This document shows positions 1 to 6,715 of a DNA stretch of 14,802 nt, piece after piece; within the stretch, counting starts at the first letter, position 1; each line of letters starts with the position of its first letter. The notes beneath the pieces were generated by a model. That model ran no database searches. It saw only the letters and a program-made list of their open reading frames with translations, and had not been told where the DNA came from. The stretch is from Dehalococcoidia bacterium (GTDB lineage: Bacteria; Chloroflexota; Dehalococcoidia; Dehalococcoidales; CSSed11-197), in NCBI GenBank assembly GCA_003552785.1, contig PUOQ01000039.1, positions 1 through 14,802 on the forward strand. The letters are read 5' to 3'. The position numbers were made by a program, and so were the translations under genes.

Positions 1-607
1 CATCCGGGTCCTGGCGTAGTATATGCCTCAATGCACGTGGGAAGGAAAGGGTGTCGTTGCCCAGCTCCCGCTGGGTTATGGCGCATTTTACAGGCGTATA
101 TACGTATTCAATAGGGTCTTCAATGGTTACAATATGGCGCGCTTCATGCAGGTTTAAATGTTGCAGCATGGCTGCCAGTGTGGTGCTTTTCCCGCTGCCG
201 GTTGGCCCGGTAGCAATTAGAAGGCCTCTTTTTTGTGTTACAAGTTGTTTACATAATTGGGGCAACTCGAGCTCATCAATGGTAGGTATCCTGGGTGGAA
301 GCAAGCGTATAGCCAGGCTTATAGCGCCTCTCTGGCGTGCCGCGTTGCAGCGGAAGTAGCCTTCGCCCGGCATTGAATAAGCAAAGTCAAGCTCATGATA
401 TTGTTCGAAATGAGCTTTTTCGGATTCAGAGGTCATCTGGGTAAAAACCTTCTTAATATCTTCAGGGGTCAATGGCTCTGTGCCATTGACCTGTACCAGG
501 GAGCCGTTAACGCGAAATAGAATCGGGCTTGAGGCAACCAGATGTAAATCAGACGCCTTTTCCGTTTTGGCAAGCTGAAGGAGGTGGTTTAAATTTATAT
601 TTGCCAT
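1..607 (-). CDS. pilT: Type IV pilus retraction ATPase PilT (C-terminal part beyond the window)
   Basis: Hexameric cytoplasmic ATPase that powers pilus retraction by extracting pilins at the PilC platform. I translated 202 residues from the ATG at 605-607; the frame stays open to base 1, so the C-terminal part lies outside. Visible are the PilT N-terminal signature SDLHL (19-23) followed by the FRVNG strand, Walker A GPTGSGKST (134-142), the Asp-box EDPIEY (163-168), and the QREL...DT.SF...LRQDPD run (179-202) that leads into Walker B. These features separate PilT from PilB. The start lies 5 bases past the stop of the PilM-N gene, with only a weak Shine-Dalgarno (SD), suggesting translational coupling as the last visible gene of the pilus operon. 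Identity is near certain; PilT versus a PilU-type paralogue cannot be settled without the C-terminus. Confidence 0.95.
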   Translation of the reverse strand, partial: MANINLNHLLQLAKTEKASDLHLVASSPILFRVNGSLVQVNGTEPLTPEDIKKVFTQMTSESEKAHFEQYHELDFAYSMPGEGYFRCNAARQRGAISLAIRLLPPRIPTIDELELPQLCKQLVTQKRGLLIATGPTGSGKSTTLAAMLQHLNLHEARHIVTIEDPIEYVYTPVKCAITQRELGNDTLSFPRALRHILRQDPD

Positions 608-612
608 GGTTC

Positions 613-2130
613 TTACCGTACAACCATTGTAAAAGAGTACAGCTTTACCTCCTCACCCTCAAGTTGCGCGTGCCCGGCCTCGGTAATCTGGGGGATGGAA
701 ACCCAATTAAACCTGTCACTTGAACGCAGTGCCCTGGCATATTCAAAAATGGCACTTTGAGTGCGTGAAGTACCGTTTAAATTTATTGAGTTTGCCCGGT
801 AATCGACGCTTGAAAGTTTTATTGCATCCGGTTTAAGGGTAAAAAGTTCTGGTACGTCTTCACTGGTATCCTTTAGGCCGTCTTCGAAATGGGTGACAGC
901 ATCATCAAAAATTTGAGTCAGGTCTTTTACCCGGAGTATTTCATTCTCGATTGAATCAATTTTTGCCGGCATGGCCTCCAAAGATTCTTCCTGCTTGCCA
1001 ATAGCATCTCTTATCGGGTTAATCTGCGAGCGAATTTCATTTTGCTCTGCATTTAGTGAAGCAGTCTGGTCCTTTATGCGGTCGATGTCCCGATTGATGT
1101 CCTGGATAATTAACCAGAAAAAGAGCAGAGCCAGCAGGCCTGTTGCTGCGCCTACCGGCACCATTATCCTGTATAAGCTGAAGGAAGGGGGTATATGAGC
1201 TTCCGGGAGGGCGTTGAAATCAACAATTGAAAAATGATTGCCGTCACCACCGGGCAGATTGCCTTTTAATGCCAGCCCGACATTAATCATATACTGGCAG
1301 GGTATGAAGGCTTCCGGTGCTTGAACGGGTGGAGACATAGTTGAAATGTTGTAGTTGAGCATATTCAGGTTGATTGCCTGCCACAGCGGTTCATTTTGTG
1401 TAAGGTCTCCACAAATATAGACCGGTACAGATTCATCCAGCGGATTGTCTTTGTTGTTTGAATTATAAAAAGAAACGGTGCGGTTGAACTCTTCCATAAC
1501 CGAATTGATCTTTTCTTCAGGCGCCATATCTTCACCGGAGAGGGAAATGCTTCGCACCACCCGGGGTAAACCATCGGACAAAATAACTATATCCAGGTTG
1601 GATAACCAGGAATTAATTATTACCGCCCTTGACTCATTCACTGTTCGGGCAAGAGCAAGTGGCGCCAGGTCCATTACATCCACTCTCAGGCCTGCTTTAT
1701 TAAGCGTCCGGACAAGGGCGTCAGTAAAACTTTTTGGGTAAGCTGCCAGAAAAACCCGCAGCTCGCTTTGCTTTGGAGATATTATCTGGTGGCTCAGGTA
1801 GACTTCTTCCAGCGGCATGGGGATAACCCTGGAAGCCTCATTTATTATGGCTTCGGGTACCATTTTAGCGGGTAATTCCGGCAGGGTTATTATCCTGAAT
1901 ATTGAATTAAGCCCCGTCAGGGCCAGGGTAATTTTTTTATCGGAGATTTTTTGAAGCCTGAATAATTCTTTAATAGCATCAGCTACCCTGGCTTCGTCCA
2001 TAATAGCCCCGTCACGGACCAGGCTGGGTTCCAGTGAATAACTGGCCCAGTTTTCGATCTTTCTCCCCCGGCTGACCAGCACCTTTATTTCAGTATCTTC
2101 AATATAGAGTGTTACTTTTCTTTTTGCCAT
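613..2130 (-). CDS. PilM-PilN fusion protein, type IV pilus alignment complex
   Basis: A 505-residue protein that appears to join two normally separate pilus proteins. Residues 1 to about 290 have the layout of the actin-like PilM (pilus ATPase-linked cytoplasmic ring). Residues 303-310 (VDFNALPE) resemble the INLLP-type N-terminal PilN peptide that docks into PilM. A membrane segment follows (about 321-343), then a coiled coil (about 345-405) and a PilN-like ferredoxin-fold end (about 435-505, with the pattern SINLNG...IFEYARAL...F..V.I). The glycine-rich phosphate loop usual near the PilM N-terminus is not evident (YIEDTEIKVL at 9-18), so nucleotide binding is doubtful. I chose the ATG at 2130, one base after the PilO stop; an upstream TTG at 2163 would overlap pilO and has no good SD. 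PilM assignment is by layout and context; the fusion reading is inference. Confidence 0.82.
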   Translation of the reverse strand: MAKRKVTLYIEDTEIKVLVSRGRKIENWASYSLEPSLVRDGAIMDEARVADAIKELFRLQKISDKKITLALTGLNSIFRIITLPELPAKMVPEAIINEASRVIPMPLEEVYLSHQIISPKQSELRVFLAAYPKSFTDALVRTLNKAGLRVDVMDLAPLALARTVNESRAVIINSWLSNLDIVILSDGLPRVVRSISLSGEDMAPEEKINSVMEEFNRTVSFYNSNNKDNPLDESVPVYICGDLTQNEPLWQAINLNMLNYNISTMSPPVQAPEAFIPCQYMINVGLALKGNLPGGDGNHFSIVDFNALPEAHIPPSFSLYRIMVPVGAATGLLALLFFWLIIQDINRDIDRIKDQTASLNAEQNEIRSQINPIRDAIGKQEESLEAMPAKIDSIENEILRVKDLTQIFDDAVTHFEDGLKDTSEDVPELFTLKPDAIKLSSVDYRANSINLNGTSRTQSAIFEYARALRSSDRFNWVSIPQITEAGHAQLEGEEVKLYSFTMVVR

Positions 2131-2131
2131 T

Positions 2132-3280
2132 TTAATTGCCCCGCTGATAGCTAAATATTTCAAGAGTGATACTAGTTGAAGAGATGGAAGGCCGGTCAGC
2201 TTGCTGCTTTAGCTTTTCGATTTCTTCCTGTGCCAGCGCTTCTACTTCACTTTGCGAAGGTTCTGCTTTGAAGTTTATCCGCTCATCAACTTTTTCAGAA
2301 ATATACTCATTTATAATTGCACTTATCTCACCGGGAATGCCGCCGGCAATTTCATCTTCCAGCCAGTCGGCCATATTGCCGCCTAAAATTTCTTCGACTT
2401 CATCGTCCAGCAGGCCTGAAACTTCATCGGCCCAGTAATCTGCAATCTTTCCGGCAAGGAGACTTGCTATCTGTTGCTGGGTATAGTCTGCAATACCTTC
2501 GGCAATCAACCTGGAAAGCTCGTCATTAACAAGCTGGTTGACTTTGGAATATATAAATTCGATTCGTTCTTTTTCTGGTGATTCGGTAATTACCATGTCA
2601 AAGAACTCGAAGGCTACATCCTTGACTATCTCCGCCGTTTCTTCAGGGGTAATCTTTTCAAGGTTTTTTTCCAGCAAGGCCTGGTAATGCTTTTCAAAAA
2701 TGGCTTCCTCATCAATTTCAACCGGCTCCGGGGGAGGCGGAATATTAATATTAACCGGGCTGGCAGTGGAAGTTCTAAACTTTTCATGCAAGGCAATAAT
2801 ATCGATCATGTCAAAAATTTCGCGGTTGCTTCCTTTAATATCGAGGTTGATGCGGGTAACATCATATTCTATACCATCCAGAGTTTGTGCTGAAGGAGGA
2901 GCCACATCTATAGAGCTGATATCTACCCCGGCAACTCCTGCCAGCTGGAATAGAACTTCGCCGTATTCGATGCTGTCAACCGCTAGCTCGAGCCGTGCCT
3001 GGCTGTCTAACAGGTCTTCTTCGGCCAGGTTCAGGCTTATTTTCAGGTCATCCAGTTTTTCATTTAATGCTTCGTATTCATCTTCCAGTTCACCAAGCTC
3101 TTCTTCGGCGCTTGCTTTTTGTGCCTCCAGTGCACCCACCATGGTTTCGGCAAGGTCCCTGTCTGCCCGAATCCGGTCTCGCTCTTCGACTGCGCCGCTG
3201 AACATCCAGTAGAGGATTCCGGCGGCTATGAGGAGCACTGCGAAAAGCAGCATCACCCCGGTTCTAGCTGTTAATTTCAT
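2132..3280 (-). CDS. PilO-like pilus alignment protein with a long acidic helical insertion
   Basis: A 382-residue inner-membrane protein. It has a short cytoplasmic start, one membrane segment (about 8-27), a strongly charged coiled coil (about 31-102), and a beta-alpha-beta unit (about 105-180: VDISSIDV, YDVTRINLDIKG, helix NREIFDMIDIIALHEKF, strand SPVNINI). This is the PilO plan. In ordinary PilO (about 200 residues) the last strand follows soon after; here it (SSTSITLEIFSY, 367-378) comes only after about 184 extra residues. The insert opens with a proline hinge (PPPPEP, 181-186), is very acidic and apparently all-helical, and carries three IADY/MADW-type motifs (263, 279, 303). The ATG at 3280 has a good SD (GGAGAAGG). 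The stop is one base before the PilM-N start. PilO by order and fold pattern; the role of the insert is unknown. Confidence 0.78.
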   Translation of the reverse strand: MKLTARTGVMLLFAVLLIAAGILYWMFSGAVEERDRIRADRDLAETMVGALEAQKASAEEELGELEDEYEALNEKLDDLKISLNLAEEDLLDSQARLELAVDSIEYGEVLFQLAGVAGVDISSIDVAPPSAQTLDGIEYDVTRINLDIKGSNREIFDMIDIIALHEKFRTSTASPVNINIPPPPEPVEIDEEAIFEKHYQALLEKNLEKITPEETAEIVKDVAFEFFDMVITESPEKERIEFIYSKVNQLVNDELSRLIAEGIADYTQQQIASLLAGKIADYWADEVSGLLDDEVEEILGGNMADWLEDEIAGGIPGEISAIINEYISEKVDERINFKAEPSQSEVEALAQEEIEKLKQQADRPSISSTSITLEIFSYQRGN

Positions 3281-3459
3281 AAGCCTTCTCCTGGTTCTCT
3301 AGCACACAAATAACTAATGAATACAAATTGTATGCTTTTGTTTATCGGACAAACTCAAAATCCTATTTTTAATAATTTCTATTTTGCATTTGATTTCCAT
3401 AAAAGTCCAATATAAATAGTATATTTCCATATATCAAACAGTGCCGACCAGGAATATCA
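3281..3459. promoter_or_regulatory. A+T-rich 179-bp gap inside the pilus cluster, possible internal promoter
   Basis: This is the only sizeable gap in the minus-strand pilus cluster. It is visibly richer in A+T than the flanking genes and holds no convincing small ORF. It includes a perfect inverted repeat at 3321-3333. I see minus-strand -35-like TTGGAC followed by CAAAAT, but the match is poor, so an internal promoter for pilO, pilMN and pilT is possible, not shown. No GC-rich hairpin with a T-run was found, so there is no evidence for a terminator after the PilX-like gene. Confidence 0.35.
3321..3333. repeat. Perfect 6-1-6 inverted repeat ATACAA-A-TTGTAT
   Basis: Both arms match perfectly around one central base, 41 bases before the pilO start codon. 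The size and position suit a dimeric-repressor operator. In an A+T-rich gap of this length such a match could also arise by chance. No second copy was noticed in the other intergenic regions. Confidence 0.35.
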
Positions 3460-4395
3460 TCAATTTATAGTATAGGAATCTATCCCTCCACCATTTTGTG
3501 GTTTTTCACAAAACTTTCGTTCATAGTCATAATAAATTTCTCCCCAAGAACCGGGACCAGAAGGCTCGTAACCTTCAGTAATGTGAACGTTGCCAATATT
3601 TGATTGTGGGCCATTTACACGAATAGATTTATTAGACCATACTTCACCTTCTATTGTGGCATGATTATCCAGGTAGACAGCGTATTCTTGGTAAAGCTCC
3701 TGGCCATGAGCGTGCACATTGCCAGAAATAATTGTATGAGCATTCATTTTTACATAACCTCCAACATACACATCATTATCTACAACAATTCCACTGGCAT
3801 TTAACTCTAAATTGCCTTCACTGCAAACGACACCTATAATTTCAGCTCTGGCATTAAGTATAATATCGCCTGTTGAGTAGATGCTTCCGATGATGCCGGC
3901 ATCAGCACTCAGCTCGACATCCCCATCAACAATAAAATCACCTTCCAGCACTTCTCCAGATGAAAGTTCTAGTTTACCATAAATCATGTGCGTTAAACCG
4001 CCTACATAAGCTGTAACAGTAGCACTGGAACCGTTATCGTTGCCAGCAGTCGATTTAATTTGATAAGTACCGCTACGGACATATTTGATGACTATATCAA
4101 CATTCTTGTCATTTATTTTATTTGACAAGGCGTATTCGTGAGCTTCATCAGGGAAAGAATCTTTGATTGATAAAAAGTCATATATCAATTTCCATATAGC
4201 ATCCTCTATGCCGGCATCGGCTGCGTATATAAGAGAGGTTTTTTCTTCAAAGGTTTGCCCTGCTTTCAGGCCGGTTCCCATATAGTTAAGAAGTGGAGCC
4301 AGCGCCAGGCTGCCAAATGCAAGAATTATGAGTGCCAGAATGAATACATGCCCCGCCTCTTCCTTTAATGACCTTTTAAAAAATTTCTTTAGCAT
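3460..4395 (-). CDS. PilX-like membrane-anchored protein with bactofilin-like beta-helix domain
   Basis: A 311-residue protein. The N-terminus is basic (MLKKFFKRSLKEEAG) and followed by a hydrophobic segment (about 16-38). The pattern after it, with AADAGIEDA at 58-66, matches the PilX/minor-pilin layout, where AAEA-type residues sit about 40 residues past the membrane segment. Residues about 138-275 are a run of short strands with regular glycine turns (EGDFIVDGDVEL, GSIYSTGDIIL, GVVCSEGNLEL, DNDVYVGGYVKM, SGNVHAHG, EGEVWSNKSI). This is the signature of a right-handed beta-helix such as the polymer-forming bactofilin fold. Likely it is an outward-facing pilus-associated or tip component. A strong SD (GGAGGTG) precedes the ATG at 4395. 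The gene looks more A+T-rich than its neighbours. PilX-like by pattern; binding role unknown. Confidence 0.7.
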   Translation of the reverse strand: MLKKFFKRSLKEEAGHVFILALIILAFGSLALAPLLNYMGTGLKAGQTFEEKTSLIYAADAGIEDAIWKLIYDFLSIKDSFPDEAHEYALSNKINDKNVDIVIKYVRSGTYQIKSTAGNDNGSSATVTAYVGGLTHMIYGKLELSSGEVLEGDFIVDGDVELSADAGIIGSIYSTGDIILNARAEIIGVVCSEGNLELNASGIVVDNDVYVGGYVKMNAHTIISGNVHAHGQELYQEYAVYLDNHATIEGEVWSNKSIRVNGPQSNIGNVHITEGYEPSGPGSWGEIYYDYERKFCEKPQNGGGIDSYTIN

Positions 4396-4412
4396 GGATT
4401 ACACCTCCCCCG

Positions 4413-5084
4413 TTAATCCGGCCGCACCTTGATTTCGTAAGTTCTTGCCTCTTCAGCCGGGCGAAAACCCGGGACAAAAGAGGTAATTTTAATGTCGTAG
4501 TAAGAAGAGCTCGAACTGCTCGGTGTGATTTTAAAATCTTCCAAGTCCCGGAACGCTATGTGTCTTGCTATCTGGGTATTACTAACAGGGGTCCAATTTT
4601 CTTCATCATATGCGGTATAATCAATTGGCGATTCATGTTCGCTGACATCAGTCACCCAGTGATACCTGAAGAACGGATTGCTGCCTTGGTCCGTAACTGA
4701 TAATTCATAGGTAACTTTGTGTTTAATTGAAGTATCATAAGTGCCCCCCTCTCCATCATCAACTTCAAAATCTTTATACTCAAACCAGTAGATAGTTAGA
4801 ACTGGAAACTTGTCAGGCAAACTAGAAATATCTGGCGGACCTTCGTTGGGCCATGGGATTACAAAATCTGCCATCATTAGATCCTGGCTTATCCAGTGGC
4901 CTGCCTGCTGAACCTGGCGTACGGCCGTCATGGCATTTGCATTCTGGGAGTTACCCGCAATCAGCTGGAAAATCACTCCACCAGCAGCTGCGGCTACGGC
5001 GCCTGAAATGGCGATTACAACGATAAGCTCTATAAGGGTGAACCCGCCCTGCTGCCTGTTAAGTGATTGAAAAATATTTTTCAT
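4413..5084 (-). CDS. Type IV prepilin, GspJ/PilW-like minor (pseudo)pilin
   Basis: A 223-residue prepilin. The class III leader MKNIFQSLNRQQGG is cut by prepilin peptidase after G14. The mature protein begins FTLIELIVVIAISGAVAAAAGG, with the conserved Glu at mature position 5 (E19), and this hydrophobic helix both anchors and polymerises the subunit. The rest is a beta-rich globular domain with many aromatic and acidic residues, of the size usual for GspJ/PilW. The family call comes from length and from its place just after a GspI-like gene. Its ATG overlaps the stop of that gene by four bases (ATGA), so the two are translationally coupled. No prepilin peptidase gene is in the window. Confidence 0.88.
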   Translation of the reverse strand: MKNIFQSLNRQQGGFTLIELIVVIAISGAVAAAAGGVIFQLIAGNSQNANAMTAVRQVQQAGHWISQDLMMADFVIPWPNEGPPDISSLPDKFPVLTIYWFEYKDFEVDDGEGGTYDTSIKHKVTYELSVTDQGSNPFFRYHWVTDVSEHESPIDYTAYDEENWTPVSNTQIARHIAFRDLEDFKITPSSSSSSYYDIKITSFVPGFRPAEEARTYEIKVRPD

Positions 5085-5497
5085 CGCCTTGCCTTGAGCT
5101 TTTCCAGTGTTAATACTTCAATATCATTGTGTTTTATTAGTAATTTAATTTTCTGAAGTCCGTCATCGACTTCAATAATTGCAATGTCCTCTTCGGCAGC
5201 TTCTATTTTATTGTCGCCGGCATCAAAGCTCCAGATGGAATAGTTTTGAGGAATTACCTGAAGTGGTTCGTAATAATCGGTTCGGTATTCCTGATTCTGG
5301 ACATACTCCATTTGAGCCCTTGCCAGGGAATCCGCTGTGGTGCGTATCTGGGAAGTTGCGTTGGCCTTGAAGGCGGTGGCTATGGCCATAAGGAAGACGG
5401 CAACAATCATGCTCATAATAGCTATGCCTGCCAGCACCTCAATAAAGGTGAAGCCTTTTTGCTCCCCTTTTAATCTAGAAAGCCAGCTTCTCAGCAT
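5081..5497 (-). CDS. Type IV prepilin, GspI/PilV-like minor (pseudo)pilin
   Basis: A 138-residue prepilin with leader MLRSWLSRLKGEQKG, cleaved after G15. The mature N-terminus is FTFIEVLAGIAIMSMIVAVFLMAI with Glu at +5 (E20). The motif G-FTFIEVL with a small C-terminal domain is typical of GspI/PilV minor pilins, which form a tip-initiating complex with GspJ/GspK/PilX-like proteins. That fits the next two genes here. The start codon lies 2 bases after the pilC stop with little SD, so it is probably translated by coupling. The major pilin is not obvious in this window, and this protein is probably not it, as major pilins usually stand alone and are strongly expressed. Confidence 0.88.
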   Translation of the reverse strand: MLRSWLSRLKGEQKGFTFIEVLAGIAIMSMIVAVFLMAIATAFKANATSQIRTTADSLARAQMEYVQNQEYRTDYYEPLQVIPQNYSIWSFDAGDNKIEAAEEDIAIIEVDDGLQKIKLLIKHNDIEVLTLEKLKARR

Positions 5498-5499
5498 AA

Positions 5500-6702
5500 T
5501 TATAACTGTCCATACATAGAATACATGGCAGAAATCATAACCATGGCGACCAGGGCTACGATGATCGCGATGAATATGGTCATGGCCGGCTGGATAAGCC
5601 CTACCGCAGCCGAAATCCGGTCGCTTGATTCCATTTCGTAGGATTCAGCAACAGTGGTCAGCGTCTGGTCCAGTTGTCCGGTGCCTTCACCTACAGCCAC
5701 CATCTGCACCATAAGCGGCAAAAATACGCCGTTTTTCTTCATCGGTTTGGAAAGCCCTTCTCCGCGAATGAGGTCGTGCTGGATATTGGTCAGGGCTTCG
5801 GCCATGACCTTGTTGTCGGTACCGGCAATAGCTAGTGAAAGTATGTCCGGCAGGGGAAGGCCGACCCTGAACAAAAGGGAAATAGTACGTGCGGTGCGGG
5901 AAAGCTCGGTAAGCTGGATGATGCGCCCGATGACAGGCATTTTAAGCATCATCCTGGACCATTGGTATTTTCCGCCGGGAGTACGGAAATAAATGTAAAG
6001 TCCGATCAGTGCAGCTATAAACACTGCAAGCAGGAAAAGGCCGTAGTTATTTATAAAATCAACAAGCGAAAGCAATCCCTGAACCAGACCCGGAACCTCA
6101 ATTCCGAATGATTCATACAAGCCCAGGAAGGTAGGTAGAACAAACAGGACGATTACACCCACTACCAATACGGCTACTATGGCCACAATTATCGGGTATG
6201 ACATGGCGCTTTTGATTCTTTTTCTGGTCAATTCCTGGCGCTCGATAAAATCTGCCATTTGCCTGAGCACTACATCAAGGTTTCCGCTTACTTCGCCGGC
6301 TGCTATGGCACGGTGGTAAATAGAACTGAATGCCTTTGGGTGTTTTTTCATGGCTGCTGAAAGAGAACTGCCGCCCCGGATGTCGGTAACAATCTGACCT
6401 ATTATCTGGCGGAGGAATTTATCAGATACCTGATTTTGCAAAAGCTCAAGAGCAGTAACAATATCAGTGCCAGATTCAATCAGGAGTGCCATCTGGCGTG
6501 AAAACATAATGATTTCCTTGGCCTTAACCGGCGTCAGGGACACGTTAAGTTTTGAAAAATCAAAAGAAGCAGCCGGTTTAATCGATACGATGTTAAAGCC
6601 GCTTTGATTGATTAGATTGCGGGCTGCATCTATATTCTGGGCACTTACCTTGCCTTTTACCAGCTTCTTCTCTTTGGAGTAGGCAACATATTTAAAGTCC
6701 AT
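5500..6702 (-). CDS. pilC: Type IV pilus inner-membrane platform protein PilC
   Basis: A 400-residue polytopic membrane protein that sits between the PilB/PilT ATPases and the pilus base and carries rotation or movement to the pilins. It starts with the small PilC/GspF N-terminal domain (FKYVAYSKEKKLVKGKVSAQN, about 3-45). Two T2SF repeats follow (about 64-190 and 265-392), each with the FSRQMALLIESG / LSRTARTISLLFRVGLPL pattern and a GEVSG / GEGTGQL helix-turn (136-140, 338-343). Predicted membrane segments are near 168-190, 220-238 and 370-394. Length and domain order are normal for the family. The ATG at 6702 is 13 bases past the pilB stop. It could be GspF of a type II secretion system, but pilT in the same cluster favours pili. 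Confidence 0.95.
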   Translation of the reverse strand: MDFKYVAYSKEKKLVKGKVSAQNIDAARNLINQSGFNIVSIKPAASFDFSKLNVSLTPVKAKEIIMFSRQMALLIESGTDIVTALELLQNQVSDKFLRQIIGQIVTDIRGGSSLSAAMKKHPKAFSSIYHRAIAAGEVSGNLDVVLRQMADFIERQELTRKRIKSAMSYPIIVAIVAVLVVGVIVLFVLPTFLGLYESFGIEVPGLVQGLLSLVDFINNYGLFLLAVFIAALIGLYIYFRTPGGKYQWSRMMLKMPVIGRIIQLTELSRTARTISLLFRVGLPLPDILSLAIAGTDNKVMAEALTNIQHDLIRGEGLSKPMKKNGVFLPLMVQMVAVGEGTGQLDQTLTTVAESYEMESSDRISAAVGLIQPAMTIFIAIIVALVAMVMISAMYSMYGQL

Positions 6703-6715
6703 TTTATACCGCCCT

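Noticed and set aside
51..359. Plus-strand ORF of 102 codons at the left edge
   Set aside because: It is the antisense shadow of pilT, whose minus-strand translation shows Walker A and other conserved ATPase motifs over the same bases.
2131..2163. Upstream TTG start for the PilM-N gene
   Set aside because: It overlaps the pilO coding region and has no good SD; the ATG at 2130 begins with MAKRK and a strand fitting the PilM domain.
2700..3212. Plus-strand ORF of 170 codons, serine-rich
   Set aside because: Antisense of the PilO-like gene; the Ser-rich composition comes from the complement of its Glu-rich coiled coil, and there is no SD or recognisable domain.
4413..6702. Assignment of the cluster to a type II secretion system
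   Set aside because: The minor pilins look GspI/GspJ-like, but pilT and the PilM/N/O-like proteins are type IV pilus features, and no GspC, GspD or GspG is seen.
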